From Bacteroidota bacterium (lineage in GTDB: Bacteria; Bacteroidota; Bacteroidia; Bacteroidales; UBA12077): a stretch of 64,000 nucleotides of DNA. The position numbers and the translations under genes are program-made. Position 1 is the first letter of the stretch. Every line of letters starts with the position of its first letter. The DNA is taken from contig JAHLLG010000001.1 in the NCBI GenBank assembly GCA_020444275.1, positions 709,773 through 773,772 on the forward strand. The letters run 5' to 3'. The notes beneath the pieces were generated by a model, which was given only the letters and a program-made list of their open reading frames with translations, searched no databases and was not told the DNA's origin. Shown piece by piece: positions 44,721 to 53,580 of the stretch.

Positions 44721-44767
44721 GAAGCAATCTATTTTTGACTACAATTAGATTGCTTCACTTGTTTTTT
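44721..44767 (+). terminator. Terminator of the TonB-dependent receptor gene
   Basis: GAAGCAATCTA (44721-44731) pairs perfectly with TAGATTGCTTC (44746-44756), followed by ACTTG and T6. It separates the convergent receptor and GAF genes. Confidence 0.85.
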
Positions 44768-44802
44768 CCTCACAATGTTTTCTAACTTTTCGGAAGTCTT
44801 TC

Positions 44803-46059
44803 TTATCTTTTCTTTTCACTCAATTTGTCAATTTTTCGTAGTGCTTTTTCCAACTGTTTCTCCATAATTACATTGATTTTCTCAATCTCATCCGACTTTT
44901 GCTCAAACTCTTTTGCTCTACGATCCGATTCTTCTTGTGTGGCTTGAAGCTCTTCCATATTCTGGCGCATTTCTTCTTCCTGCGCCGACATCTCTTCAGC
45001 TTGCTGCTGAGTTTTTTCAAGCAGTTCCGATGTTCGTTTATTGGTTTCAGCCATGTTAATTGAGCTGGCAATACTTAAACATGCTTGTTCCAGGAATTCG
45101 ATTTGATATGGCTCAAATGTATTAAATGATGCTATTTCTATGATTCCAAGTACCTCTTCTTCAATTTTTAGTGGAACCAATAGTAAACTTTTGGGATTTG
45201 ATCCTCCTAAGCCACTTGTAATCTCAATATAGTTATTGGGAATTTCTGTTAAATAGGTTGTTTGTTTTTCCAAAGCACAGTTACCTACTAATCCTTCGCC
45301 ATACTCAAAGGTTTTTTGAATAAATTTTCTTCGGTTAAAAGCATAAAAAGCCTTTAATTCAAGTAGTTTATTGTTTTCATCTTCAACATTCCTGATAAAT
45401 ATTCCTCCCTGGTTAGCTTCTAAATAATTTACCAGAAAACTTAGTATACTAAATGAGTAGTCATCAATGTTGTCTTGTTTTCGAAGAATCTCATTAAGCT
45501 TAGCTAATCCGTCCGATGTCCAGTATCTTTTTCTTTCTTCTTCCTGTTGTTGTTTTTGTTGATTAGATGATTCTTTAATCTGATCACGCAGATCAATTAA
45601 TGATTTACCTAATTGATCTTTTTCGCTCAGTAATTTGAATTCTGATTCAAGGTTTCCATTTTTAATTGATCCGGTAAAATGTGCTGCATTTTTCCAGGCT
45701 GTCAAAATAGTATTGTACGATATTTCAATGGCTTTAATTTCGGAGCAACTATCTGTGGATTCAGTATAATCTTGCTCAATTTTTCCTTGTGCAATCATAT
45801 TTAGCTTCTGATGAATCTGCACTAAAGGATTGGAAATACTCTTTGAAATAATAAGAATGAGGAACAAAATAAGAAGAATAATTATAATAAAAAATCCGGT
45901 TGTAACTAGAATAATTTGATTTTGGGTGGCCGATTCAAAATTAAATAAAATATATAGGTAAGCTATACCAAGAATAATAGTAATTGGAGTGAGAAAAAAC
46001 AAAAGCATTTTTTGTTTTATCGAAAGTGCTTTTTTGTTTTTTAATAAATTAAAGATCAT
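44803..46059 (-). CDS. Membrane GAF-domain coiled-coil protein without an output domain
   Basis: A 418-aa protein: two membrane helices (about 18-38 and 48-72), a HAMP-like segment (SKSISNPLVQIHQKL), a variable linker, a GAF domain (~190-345, with FIRN, KAFYAFNRRKFIQKTF and GNCALEKQT) and a C-terminal coiled coil containing EEMSAQEEEMRQNMEELQAT. No histidine kinase, GGDEF, EAL or phosphatase domain follows. The Cys in GNCALEKQT is conserved in its close paralogue at 50368-51651. It may pass a signal by partner binding. Confidence 0.85.
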   Translation of the reverse strand: MIFNLLKNKKALSIKQKMLLFFLTPITIILGIAYLYILFNFESATQNQIILVTTGFFIIIILLILFLILIISKSISNPLVQIHQKLNMIAQGKIEQDYTESTDSCSEIKAIEISYNTILTAWKNAAHFTGSIKNGNLESEFKLLSEKDQLGKSLIDLRDQIKESSNQQKQQQEEERKRYWTSDGLAKLNEILRKQDNIDDYSFSILSFLVNYLEANQGGIFIRNVEDENNKLLELKAFYAFNRRKFIQKTFEYGEGLVGNCALEKQTTYLTEIPNNYIEITSGLGGSNPKSLLLVPLKIEEEVLGIIEIASFNTFEPYQIEFLEQACLSIASSINMAETNKRTSELLEKTQQQAEEMSAQEEEMRQNMEELQATQEESDRRAKEFEQKSDEIEKINVIMEKQLEKALRKIDKLSEKKR

Positions 46060-46150
46060 AACAAACAGATGTTATTTTATTAAGATTTAATATTTTAGTA
46101 AGTACAAGTAAATAATTTTAATTACTTAATAAAGATAGCATTAATTTTAA

Positions 46151-47167
46151 TTAAAACTTCCACCAGTCGCGTCCTTTATTTGATAATTCCGAATAAATAA
46201 CCTCAATATTAACGGGTAATTGGCTCTCGTTACCTTTAAGGTTAAAATCTTTCGGCTTGATCTGGTTCTTTATCTCTTCAAGGTTGTTGCCAGAATCCAT
46301 AAAATCTTCAATTTTATGCGAAAGATCTTTGAAATAATCAGACTGGTATTTTAATGTAATTTTTCTTCCCACTTCTCCATGTCCGGGAATTACCGTATAA
46401 ATGTTTTCCTTGTACAAATCGTCAAGTATTCTAATCCAGTTATAAACATCAACTCCATGTTCGATAATTAGGTAAGGAAATGTTTTGTTAAAAACAAGAT
46501 CGCCGGTATGTATTACATTGTGATTTGAAAATTTAACCACAATATTGTCACTGGTATGTCCGGGTCCGACATATTCCAGTACAATCCGCTCACCTGCTAG
46601 TTTTAACGTATAAAAATCTTCAAATGTAATGTCAGGTGTTCTAAACTTAATTCTTTTTACATCTTCGTAATAATCAACGCTAGAGTTGTAGTCTTCCATT
46701 ATTGTATTGTATTCAGTGCTTTTTTTATCCTCAATAGAATCTAATTTTGCTTTTAGATTAGATAGATGATTTGGAAGAACATTGTTTTTATAGTTTGTGA
46801 TATTCGATTGATTAAACTCCTTATAATTTTTTTCAAGGCTTTTATGCGCAATAATTTTAACATCTTTAGGAAAGCCTGCTAAACCGTTTGTATGATCACC
46901 ATGTACATGAGTTAGAATTAAATACTTTATGGGCTTTTTAGTAATAGTTCTGATCGTATTAACAATTTTTTCTGCATTTGAAGGTGTTGAACCTGCATCA
47001 ACAACAAGTACTCCTTTTCGGGTTACCAAAAAAGCTACGTTACCACCTTTAGGGTTTTCTATAGCATATAGGTTATAACTCACCTCAATAGTTTCGAACA
47101 CGTCTTGAGCAGTAATGCTCAGTGAAAAGACCGCTAGAAAAACAGTTAGAAAAGTTATTTTCATCAT
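46151..47167 (-). CDS. Secreted metallo-beta-lactamase-fold hydrolase
   Basis: A 338-aa protein with a signal peptide (1-21, ending ITAQD). The metal site is HVHGDHTNG (His87, His89, Asp91, His92), with further ligands likely in GPGHTSDN, HTGDLVF and VIPGHGE, so it should bind two zinc ions. It resembles quinoprotein-relay/SoxH-type MBL proteins rather than true beta-lactamases; substrate unknown. Promoter box TATATTTG on the minus strand upstream (47190-47197). Confidence 0.88.
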   Translation of the reverse strand: MMKITFLTVFLAVFSLSITAQDVFETIEVSYNLYAIENPKGGNVAFLVTRKGVLVVDAGSTPSNAEKIVNTIRTITKKPIKYLILTHVHGDHTNGLAGFPKDVKIIAHKSLEKNYKEFNQSNITNYKNNVLPNHLSNLKAKLDSIEDKKSTEYNTIMEDYNSSVDYYEDVKRIKFRTPDITFEDFYTLKLAGERIVLEYVGPGHTSDNIVVKFSNHNVIHTGDLVFNKTFPYLIIEHGVDVYNWIRILDDLYKENIYTVIPGHGEVGRKITLKYQSDYFKDLSHKIEDFMDSGNNLEEIKNQIKPKDFNLKGNESQLPVNIEVIYSELSNKGRDWWKF

Positions 47168-47189
47168 ATTATAAAAAAGTCATGTGAAA

Positions 47190-47197
47190 CAAATATA
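47190..47197 (-). promoter_or_regulatory. -7 promoter box of the MBL-fold gene
   Basis: The minus strand reads TATATTTG (exact TAnnTTTG), 23 bp upstream of the start codon. Confidence 0.55.
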
Positions 47198-47345
47198 TCC
47201 ATTTATACGGTTAAAAAAATCGCATATATAATCCAGAAAATAAAAATAGAAAATAATTAATGCGGTAAGCCCTTATCTAATCAAGCTTCTCGGATTTTAT
47301 GTTATAAAATATATTTTTTAATTAAATGCTTAAACAAAAAGTGTA

Positions 47346-47372
47346 TATATTTGTCCTATCAAAACGATAGGA
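47346..47372 (+). promoter_or_regulatory. -7 box with adjacent dyad operator before the YceI operon
   Basis: TATATTTG (47346-47353) is an exact TAnnTTTG. Directly after it lies TCCTATC (47354-47360), five bases, and GATAGGA (47366-47372): a perfect 7+5+7 dyad. It covers the likely transcription start, 33 bp before the YceI start codon. The operon ends with an Rrf2 regulator gene, the natural candidate to bind here. Confidence 0.7.
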
Positions 47373-47404
47373 TAAATAGGAAAAAAGATTTTAAAAAAGG
47401 AATT

Positions 47405-47995
47405 ATGAAAAAAGTGATTAAAAGCAGAGTAGTTATTTTGATTGTGAGCTTATTAATAGCTCAGGGTTTGCCTGCTCAGGAAAAATATAAACTTGTTCAG
47501 GATAAAAGTAACTTAAAAGTAAAAGGAACCTCAACCGTTCATGACTGGGAGATGATTGCTGAAAAAGTAAACTCAGAGTTACAGGTGGTATTTAACGACC
47601 AGGGTAATTTTGAGTTTAAAGATGTGAGTGTCGTTTGTCAGGCCGAAAAGATACTAAGTGATAATAGTATAATGGATAGTAAAACGCATAAAGCACTGAA
47701 GACTTCAAAGTATCCTACAATTAGTTTTAAGATGAAATCCTTATCAAATTTTAAGATTGACAACTCAACTTTTTCTGGTGAAATAAATGGGTATGTAAAA
47801 ATTGCAGGAGTTACGAAACAGATCACGTTCAAGTTTTCTGGTAATATAATTAGTAAGGATAAGATTGAGGTTAACGGAGTTGTTCCATTAAAAATGAGCG
47901 ATTTTAACATAGAACCTCCTACAGCTATGCTTGGTGCTTTAAAAACAGGTAATGAGGTAGAGGTAGAGTATACATTTTATTTTAATAGAATTTAA
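47405..47995 (+). CDS. YceI family periplasmic protein (first of two)
   Basis: A 196-aa lipid-binding-type periplasmic protein. I start it at ATG 47405 because that gives the signal peptide MKKVIKSRVVILIVSLLI, ending at PAQ; an in-frame TTG at 47351 lies inside the promoter. The mature domain has KVKGTSTVHDWEM, an ISFKMKSL segment and the C-terminal IEPPTAMLGALKTGNEV that marks this YceI group. YceI proteins bind isoprenoid lipids or related hydrophobic molecules (family knowledge). It is the first gene of a YceI-porin-YceI-Rrf2 operon. Confidence 0.88.
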   Translation: MKKVIKSRVVILIVSLLIAQGLPAQEKYKLVQDKSNLKVKGTSTVHDWEMIAEKVNSELQVVFNDQGNFEFKDVSVVCQAEKILSDNSIMDSKTHKALKTSKYPTISFKMKSLSNFKIDNSTFSGEINGYVKIAGVTKQITFKFSGNIISKDKIEVNGVVPLKMSDFNIEPPTAMLGALKTGNEVEVEYTFYFNRI

Positions 47996-48046
47996 ATTTT
48001 TATAACAACAAACAATTAAGTAAAAACAATTAAAAAAGAGAGAAGT

Positions 48047-49270
48047 ATGAAAAAGATTATTATTCTAGTAGGCATATTAGTTTTTGCAACTAGCGTTATG
48101 AGTCAGAACTTTGAGGAGCAAAAATCAGATTTACCAGAGTTTGATGGATTAAAAGTAAATGTTGGTGGTGATTTTGCTATTCAGTTCCAGGGATTAGATC
48201 ATAGTAACACAAATGATACCATTGCTTATTATGATTTAGTAAACAATTTTAATTTACCTACAGCTAATTTGAATTTAAATGTTCTATTAGCAGATGGAGT
48301 TAAGATGCACTTAAGAACTTATCTTTCGTCAAGGCACCATAACGAAGCCTGGGTAAAAGGTGGATTTATTAAAATGGATAAACTCGACTTTATTAGTGAT
48401 GGATTTTTATCAGGAGTTATGGATATGGTAACTATTAAAATTGGTCTTGATGAAATAAACTATGGTGATGCACACTTTAGAAGAACCGATAATGCATATG
48501 CTATAAATAATCCGTTTGTAGGTAACTATATTATGGATGCCTTTACTACAGAAGCTTTTGGTGAAGTGTATGTTCAAAAATCAGGTTTTATAGGTGTAAT
48601 CGGTTTGTCGAATGGTAAACTGAATCAGAATGTAACAGTTAATAACCGCTACAATTACGATAATGCAATTTCTTTTTATGGTAAATTAGGTTATGACAAG
48701 CAATTTACTGAAGATTTTAGAGCAAGATTAACAGGATCATGGTATGTAAATTCAGGTACATCAACAGGAACATACCTTTACAGTGCCGATAGATCAGGTT
48801 CAAGATACTATTCTGTACTTGTTGAGGATGGAGAATCAGATAATTTCAGAAGTGGAAGATTTAATCCCGGATTTTCTCAAATTACTGCATTCCAAATCAA
48901 CCCTTTCATCAAATTTAAAGGATTAGAATTCTTCGGAATATATGAAATAGCTCAAGGTGGAGAAGAAGATGGCGATGGTGATTACTCACAATTGGCAGCT
49001 GATCTTTTATACCGATTTGGAGGAAATGAACAGTTTTATGTTGGTGGAAGATACAATAAGGTAACCGGAAAACAAACTTCAGCATCTGATGAGTTAACTA
49101 TTGATAGATATAATTTAGGTGGTGGATGGTTCTTAACAGAAAACATCATTGCAAAATTCGAGTATGTTAGTCAGAAATACACAGGCGATGGTGTTGTTCC
49201 TACACTAGGAGCTTCTTATAAAGGAGCAGAATTCAGTGGATTTATGATTGAAGCTGCAATATCGTTCTAG
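48047..49270 (+). CDS. Porin-like outer membrane protein
   Basis: A 407-aa outer membrane protein with signal peptide (1-19, ending VMSQN), a barrel-forming pattern across the whole length and a C-terminal aromatic end (FMIEAAISF). It contains VGGDFAIQFQGLDHS near the start. It lies between two YceI genes and is co-transcribed with them, 51 bp after the first; a hairpin after it (49288-49324) may attenuate the last two genes. The passenger molecule is unknown. Confidence 0.8.
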   Translation: MKKIIILVGILVFATSVMSQNFEEQKSDLPEFDGLKVNVGGDFAIQFQGLDHSNTNDTIAYYDLVNNFNLPTANLNLNVLLADGVKMHLRTYLSSRHHNEAWVKGGFIKMDKLDFISDGFLSGVMDMVTIKIGLDEINYGDAHFRRTDNAYAINNPFVGNYIMDAFTTEAFGEVYVQKSGFIGVIGLSNGKLNQNVTVNNRYNYDNAISFYGKLGYDKQFTEDFRARLTGSWYVNSGTSTGTYLYSADRSGSRYYSVLVEDGESDNFRSGRFNPGFSQITAFQINPFIKFKGLEFFGIYEIAQGGEEDGDGDYSQLAADLLYRFGGNEQFYVGGRYNKVTGKQTSASDELTIDRYNLGGGWFLTENIIAKFEYVSQKYTGDGVVPTLGASYKGAEFSGFMIEAAISF

Positions 49271-49287
49271 GGTTCATGGGTAATCAT

Positions 49288-49324
49288 GTGCAATTGTTTG
49301 TTTTTAACAGACAATTGCACTTTT
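49288..49324 (+). terminator. Intrinsic hairpin within the YceI-Rrf2 operon
   Basis: GTGCAATTGTTTG (49288-49300) and CAGACAATTGCAC (49308-49320) form a 13-bp stem with one G-T pair, followed by only four T. It may be a partial terminator that reduces expression of the second YceI and the Rrf2 gene. Confidence 0.7.
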
Positions 49325-49338
49325 AAAACTCTTATTTA

Positions 49339-49932
49339 ATGAGATTGATTGTTAGAATAATTTTAATTATTGTTTTAGGTATCTTGTTTAATTTAAACGG
49401 GTTAGCTGCTAAGCCTTATAACTTTAGTTATTGTTTTCTGGATCATATCCAGATCGAGGGTGAGACAAATCTTAATCAATTCAACTTAATTTATAATAGT
49501 ACGAATGAAAATAGATTTACTCATAATAGATTAGAATTGGATGATCCCAATGAAATCATTGAATTTAAGATTCCCGTATATCAGTTTGAAGGTCAAAACC
49601 CTTTAATGGAGCATGATTTTAGAGAAATGCTTGATGCAGATAATCATCCGGTAATTATTGTTGGTATTAAAGAGAATTGTATGGAAAAAATCTTTAGTGA
49701 AACCCGTGATGATAAAATAGAGTTTTTGCTAACTATTGCAGGTGAAACCAAACATATAACAGGCTTTTACGACCCAATATTTGGAAGTAATGAAATACTT
49801 ATTAAAGGGTTTACGGAAATTAAGCTTTCCGACTTTTCAATTAAGCCACCGGAAAAAATGTTTGGTATGTTACAGGTAAAAGATGCAATTATTATTAAAT
49901 TTGATATCATAATTTCAAGAAATCCAACATAA
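49339..49932 (+). CDS. YceI-like periplasmic protein (second of two)
   Basis: A 197-aa exported protein, signal peptide about 1-24 (MRLIVRIILIIVLGILFNL). It is a diverged relative of the first YceI protein, keeping the C-terminal IKPPEKMFGMLQV (compare IEPPTAMLGAL) and TIAGETKHITGFYD in the core, but the N-terminal half is much more changed, including acidic loops. It follows the porin gene after a hairpin and directly precedes the Rrf2 gene (10 bp). Confidence 0.75.
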   Translation: MRLIVRIILIIVLGILFNLNGLAAKPYNFSYCFLDHIQIEGETNLNQFNLIYNSTNENRFTHNRLELDDPNEIIEFKIPVYQFEGQNPLMEHDFREMLDADNHPVIIVGIKENCMEKIFSETRDDKIEFLLTIAGETKHITGFYDPIFGSNEILIKGFTEIKLSDFSIKPPEKMFGMLQVKDAIIIKFDIIISRNPT

Positions 49933-49942
49933 ATAAAAAACA

Positions 49943-50362
49943 GTGAAGTTTAATACGAAAACAAGATATGGCGTAAGAACGATGTTAGAAATAGCAATTC
50001 ATGATGCTCCAGAAGGAATTTATCAGAAAGATATTGCTAAAAATCAGGAAATTTCGGTACGTTATTTAGATCATATCATAGCAGCATTAAAAACCAAAGG
50101 TTTAATTATTAATTCGAGAGGTCGTAAAAGTGGTTATGTTTTAACCCGAAAGCCGGCCGAAATTACCTTATATGATATTCATAATGCATTTGAACACGGA
50201 ATTAATATTGTTGATTGTTTAGCAGTGAGTAAGGAGTGCAAAAAAGAAAATGCATGTGCTTCTAAATATTTTTGGGATGAACTAAACCATATTATTGTAA
50301 ACTATCTTAAAAGCAAAACCTTGCAGGATTTAGTTGACAAGCATCATGAGATTGTAAAATAG
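49943..50362 (+). CDS. Rrf2 family transcriptional regulator
   Basis: A 139-aa winged-helix regulator. The start is a GTG, giving (M)KFNTKTRYGVRTML, the normal family opening. The DNA-recognition region has ISVRYLDHIIAALKTKGLI, followed by a wing GRKSGYVLTRK. Three cysteines (Cys92, Cys99, Cys105; C-x6-C-x5-C) match the position of the Fe-S ligands in IscR, NsrR and RsrR, so it may sense iron-sulfur status, NO or redox. Last gene of the YceI-porin-YceI operon and probably its own regulator. Confidence 0.92.
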   Translation: MKFNTKTRYGVRTMLEIAIHDAPEGIYQKDIAKNQEISVRYLDHIIAALKTKGLIINSRGRKSGYVLTRKPAEITLYDIHNAFEHGINIVDCLAVSKECKKENACASKYFWDELNHIIVNYLKSKTLQDLVDKHHEIVK

Positions 50363-50367
50363 ATTTA

Positions 50368-51651
50368 TTATGTAAGTTTATCTTTTAACTCTTTTAGTTC
50401 TTTCTTAGTTTTTGCCAATTGCCTTTCTAATTCATCTTTTTCGTCTTGAAGCTCAATAAATTGTTGTTCAAACTCTTCGGCTCTTCGTGATGATTCTTCT
50501 TGTGTTGCCTGCAATTCCTCCATATTCTGGCGCATTTCTTCTTCTTGTGCAGACATTTCTTCGGCTTGTTGCTGAGTTTTTTCCAGTAGTTCTGATGTTC
50601 GTTTATTGGTTTCTGCCATGTTTAAAGAACTGGCTACGCTTAACGAAGCTTGCTCAATAAATTCAACATGATGCGGTTCAAAATCATTAAACGATGCTAC
50701 TTCAATAATTCCAAGCACTTCATCTTCCATTTTCATTGGAACTAAAAGTAAACTGTGTGGATTCGAACCACCCAAACCACTGGTTATTTGAATATAGTTA
50801 TCGGGTATTTCGGTTAAATGTACAGTTTGCTTTTCTAAAGCGCAATTACCTATTAGTCCTTCACCCAATTCAAATGTTTTTTTAATGAACTTTCTTCGGT
50901 TAAATGCATAAAATGATTTAAGCTCCAGAGTTATATTATTAGGATCATCATTATTGCGAATAAATAATCCTCCCTGATTAGCATCCATATAATTTATCAA
51001 ATAGCTTAAGATCTGATATGATAACTCTTCCACGTCATCCTGTTTGCGCAAAATCTCATTCAATTTTGCTAAGCCTTCGTTTGCCCACGACCGCTTTTCT
51101 TCTTCAATGCGTTTTTCTTCTTGCAGTTTTGCAGCATCCTTTAATTTTTCTCGCATTTCAAGCAAAGCTATTCGCAGGTGATCCGATTCACTCAAAAGTT
51201 CAATTTCATGATCCAGGTTTCCTTCTCCCACTTGTCTTGCAAATTCAGCAGTATCTTTTAGGTTATGAATCATTTCGTCCAACGTAATGTTCATTTGCCC
51301 GGTTTCATCATTATTTAATTTAATTTCTTCATCAACTTCAACATTTAAGTCTCCTTGTGAAACTTTTTTTAGAGCTTCTATAGAACCTTTAATAGGCCGT
51401 TGAACGTATTTTTTGAAGAGTATATTTCCTAATAAAAGCGCTATATATCCTATTGGAATATACCAGTAAATGTATTTTATACCAAAATAACCCACAGCAA
51501 AAGAACCCAATGCCACTAGTAAATTAGTAATTAAAATAGCAAATGCAGTTTTATATATGATTGTACCTTTGTACTTATACCAATAAACAAAAATGGATAC
51601 AGGAAGAACTCCTAATAACATTACTAAAACGAATATCAAAAACGGATTCAT
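50368..51651 (-). CDS. Membrane GAF-domain coiled-coil protein, paralogue of 44803-46059
   Basis: A 427-aa protein: three hydrophobic stretches at the N-terminus (about 4-24, 34-58, 62-84), a HAMP-like segment (QRPIKGSIEALKK), a linker, then the same GAF domain and coiled coil as its paralogue, with only scattered changes (KAFYAFNRRKF vs KSFYAFNRRKF; GNCALEKQT identical; EEMSAQEEEMRQNMEELQAT identical). No output domain. Convergent with the Rrf2 gene with a 5-bp gap, without space for a terminator. Confidence 0.85.
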   Translation of the reverse strand: MNPFLIFVLVMLLGVLPVSIFVYWYKYKGTIIYKTAFAILITNLLVALGSFAVGYFGIKYIYWYIPIGYIALLLGNILFKKYVQRPIKGSIEALKKVSQGDLNVEVDEEIKLNNDETGQMNITLDEMIHNLKDTAEFARQVGEGNLDHEIELLSESDHLRIALLEMREKLKDAAKLQEEKRIEEEKRSWANEGLAKLNEILRKQDDVEELSYQILSYLINYMDANQGGLFIRNNDDPNNITLELKSFYAFNRRKFIKKTFELGEGLIGNCALEKQTVHLTEIPDNYIQITSGLGGSNPHSLLLVPMKMEDEVLGIIEVASFNDFEPHHVEFIEQASLSVASSLNMAETNKRTSELLEKTQQQAEEMSAQEEEMRQNMEELQATQEESSRRAEEFEQQFIELQDEKDELERQLAKTKKELKELKDKLT

Positions 51652-51869
51652 AGGAATAATCTTTAGTTTTCAGCCGTTCTAAAATACAAATTTTTTGAAT
51701 AAAAGAAAACAGGTATTGCATAAATAAGACGTTATGTTACGATTCGCCAGTTAATTGCAAGTGAGCTTGGAGAGCAACTAATAGACAGGATAAGGATAGC
51801 ATAAACATTGAATTAAACATTAAACTTCCGTACTGTTTTAAGGTCTTATAATATGTGTAAATAATTCAT

Positions 51870-51877
51870 TACATTTG
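51870..51877 (+). promoter_or_regulatory. -7 promoter box close to the start of the second His-rich gene
   Basis: TACATTTG matches TAnnTTTG exactly and ends four bases before the GTG start codon at 51882, so the transcript could be leaderless or have an extremely short leader. A -33 TTG was not identified. Confidence 0.45.
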
Positions 51878-51881
51878 GAGC

Positions 51882-52268
51882 GTGATTAGAGATAAACGAA
51901 TCATATTACCATTTTTATTTATTGCGTGGGCAATTATTTTTGTGCATAGCATTGTTCCGCATCATCATCACGACGAACAAAATGCAAATTTTTGCACTCA
52001 TTGTGATGTTCAAGGATTTTCTTCTGGAGAAAAATCACAAATATGGGATACAGAACATCACCACACAGAACATGTTTGCCAGTTTAAGATAGAAACCATT
52101 GCACATGGTGCTATTGATAAACTGTTTATTGCGAATACAGAAAATAGTTTTTTAAAATCTGTAATAGTTAAGGAAACAAATGTCTTGGATTTTTATGATA
52201 ATTTCTTTTCTGATCAAATTCCCAAGACCAAATATCTTAGAGGACCACCTCACTTATCTTTTTCTTAA
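51882..52268 (+). CDS. Small exported His-rich protein with C-terminal RGPP motif (second copy)
   Basis: A 128-aa protein with a GTG start; one N-terminal hydrophobic segment (about 8-23), then HHHHDEQ and CTHCD and a second His group (TEHHHTEH). It ends TKYLRGPPHLSFS. The first relative is at 41723-42094. It is directly upstream of a heavy-metal RND efflux operon, which itself begins with a His-rich adaptor. The role is probably metal binding in the periplasm; the start is inferred, as no ATG is available upstream. Confidence 0.65.
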   Translation: MIRDKRIILPFLFIAWAIIFVHSIVPHHHHDEQNANFCTHCDVQGFSSGEKSQIWDTEHHHTEHVCQFKIETIAHGAIDKLFIANTENSFLKSVIVKETNVLDFYDNFFSDQIPKTKYLRGPPHLSFS

Positions 52269-52343
52269 ATTAAACTTTCAAGATTACCTGCTATGATTAT
52301 AGCAGATCATTAATCAATTATACATTCAAACGAGTTAATTAAA

Positions 52344-53567
52344 ATGAGGAAATTAGCAATTCTGCTCATTTCACTGGTTTATATAACCATGATGAGCTGC
52401 AATAACAATCAGGCTGAGCATGAACATAGCCATGAATCTGAAGAACATAACCATGAAAGTGAGCTTAGCCATAATAATGAAGATACGCACGACCATGATC
52501 ATAGTGTAGAAGAAAATCAGAACCTGGAAGAAGAGCATGATCACAAAACGGAAGAATCAGAGGAACATCAGCATGATTATAAGACAGCGAAAGTAGCTTT
52601 TGAACCATTTCATAGTATCATAAAAACAAGTGGTGAACTTAAGTTGTCTACCTCAGGAGAGTTTGTATTAACTGCTCCGAGTGCTGGCATTGTGTATTAT
52701 GCTGATCAAAGCTTATCTGAAGGAACCAGTTTAAAAGCAGGTCAGAATCTGTTTTATATTTCTGGAGAAGATTTGGTCGATAATAATGTGAATATTAGAT
52801 ATAATCAGGTTAAATCTACCTATGACAAAGCGAAGTCGGATTATGAAAGAGCGGAACAGTTGGTGAAACAAAATATTATATCCGAGAAAGAGTTTGATCA
52901 GGCGAAGATGGTTTATTTAAATGCAAAATCGGAGTTTGATATTATGAAAAAATCCGCTTCCGGTAAATCATCTGTGAAAACCCCTTCTAAATCATTCATC
53001 AAGGAGTTTTATGTTGAAGAAGGACAATATGTTGAAGCAGGAGAGAAACTGGCTTGCATCATTAATCATCAGAAATTAAGATTAGTAGCTGAAGTATCGC
53101 AAAAACATTTTCAAAAATTATCAGATATTGAATCGGCAACATTTATTCCTGCTGGAAGTAAAAAAGCATTTGATACGCATGAACTCAATGGAAAACTTTT
53201 AGCTTACGGTAAAGCAATTAACACCGAAAGTTATTATTTGCCGATAGTTTTTGAGATAGATTATCACAAAGAGTTGGTTCCCGGTTCATTTGCGCAAATT
53301 TTCTTAAAAGGTAAGCAATCATCGGAGAAGCAGGTTATAGTTCCGAAAACAGCTTTAATCGAAGAACAAGGAAACTATTTTATTTTTGTTGAGGAGGGTC
53401 ATGACCAATTTCACAAACATCCTGTTACGCTTGGCGATGATGACGGAGAACAAGCAGTGATACTAGACGGACTAAAGGGTAATGAGACTATAGTGACCGA
53501 AGGTACTTATTTTGTTAAGCTGGCAAGTATGTCAAGTGCTCTTCCTGCGCATAGTCATTCACACTAA
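52344..53567 (+). CDS. RND efflux periplasmic adaptor, His-rich lipoprotein (CzcB-like)
   Basis: A 407-aa membrane-fusion protein that bridges the inner-membrane pump and the outer-membrane channel. Lipobox ITMMSC with Cys19, then a long His/Glu-rich stretch (~25-75: EHSHESEEHNHESE and similar) and a PAHSHSH C-terminus, which should bind metal. The adaptor core has the usual alpha-hairpin, barrel-sandwich with a YYADQ-type lip and a SFAQIF beta-barrel. First gene of the efflux operon, 13 bp before the pump. Confidence 0.92.
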   Translation: MRKLAILLISLVYITMMSCNNNQAEHEHSHESEEHNHESELSHNNEDTHDHDHSVEENQNLEEEHDHKTEESEEHQHDYKTAKVAFEPFHSIIKTSGELKLSTSGEFVLTAPSAGIVYYADQSLSEGTSLKAGQNLFYISGEDLVDNNVNIRYNQVKSTYDKAKSDYERAEQLVKQNIISEKEFDQAKMVYLNAKSEFDIMKKSASGKSSVKTPSKSFIKEFYVEEGQYVEAGEKLACIINHQKLRLVAEVSQKHFQKLSDIESATFIPAGSKKAFDTHELNGKLLAYGKAINTESYYLPIVFEIDYHKELVPGSFAQIFLKGKQSSEKQVIVPKTALIEEQGNYFIFVEEGHDQFHKHPVTLGDDDGEQAVILDGLKGNETIVTEGTYFVKLASMSSALPAHSHSH

Positions 53568-53580
53568 AAAACATTAGTTT

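Noticed and set aside
47351-47404. Longer N-terminus of the first YceI protein from a TTG at 47351
   Set aside because: It would start inside the promoter and dyad and hide the signal peptide, so ATG 47405 is preferred.
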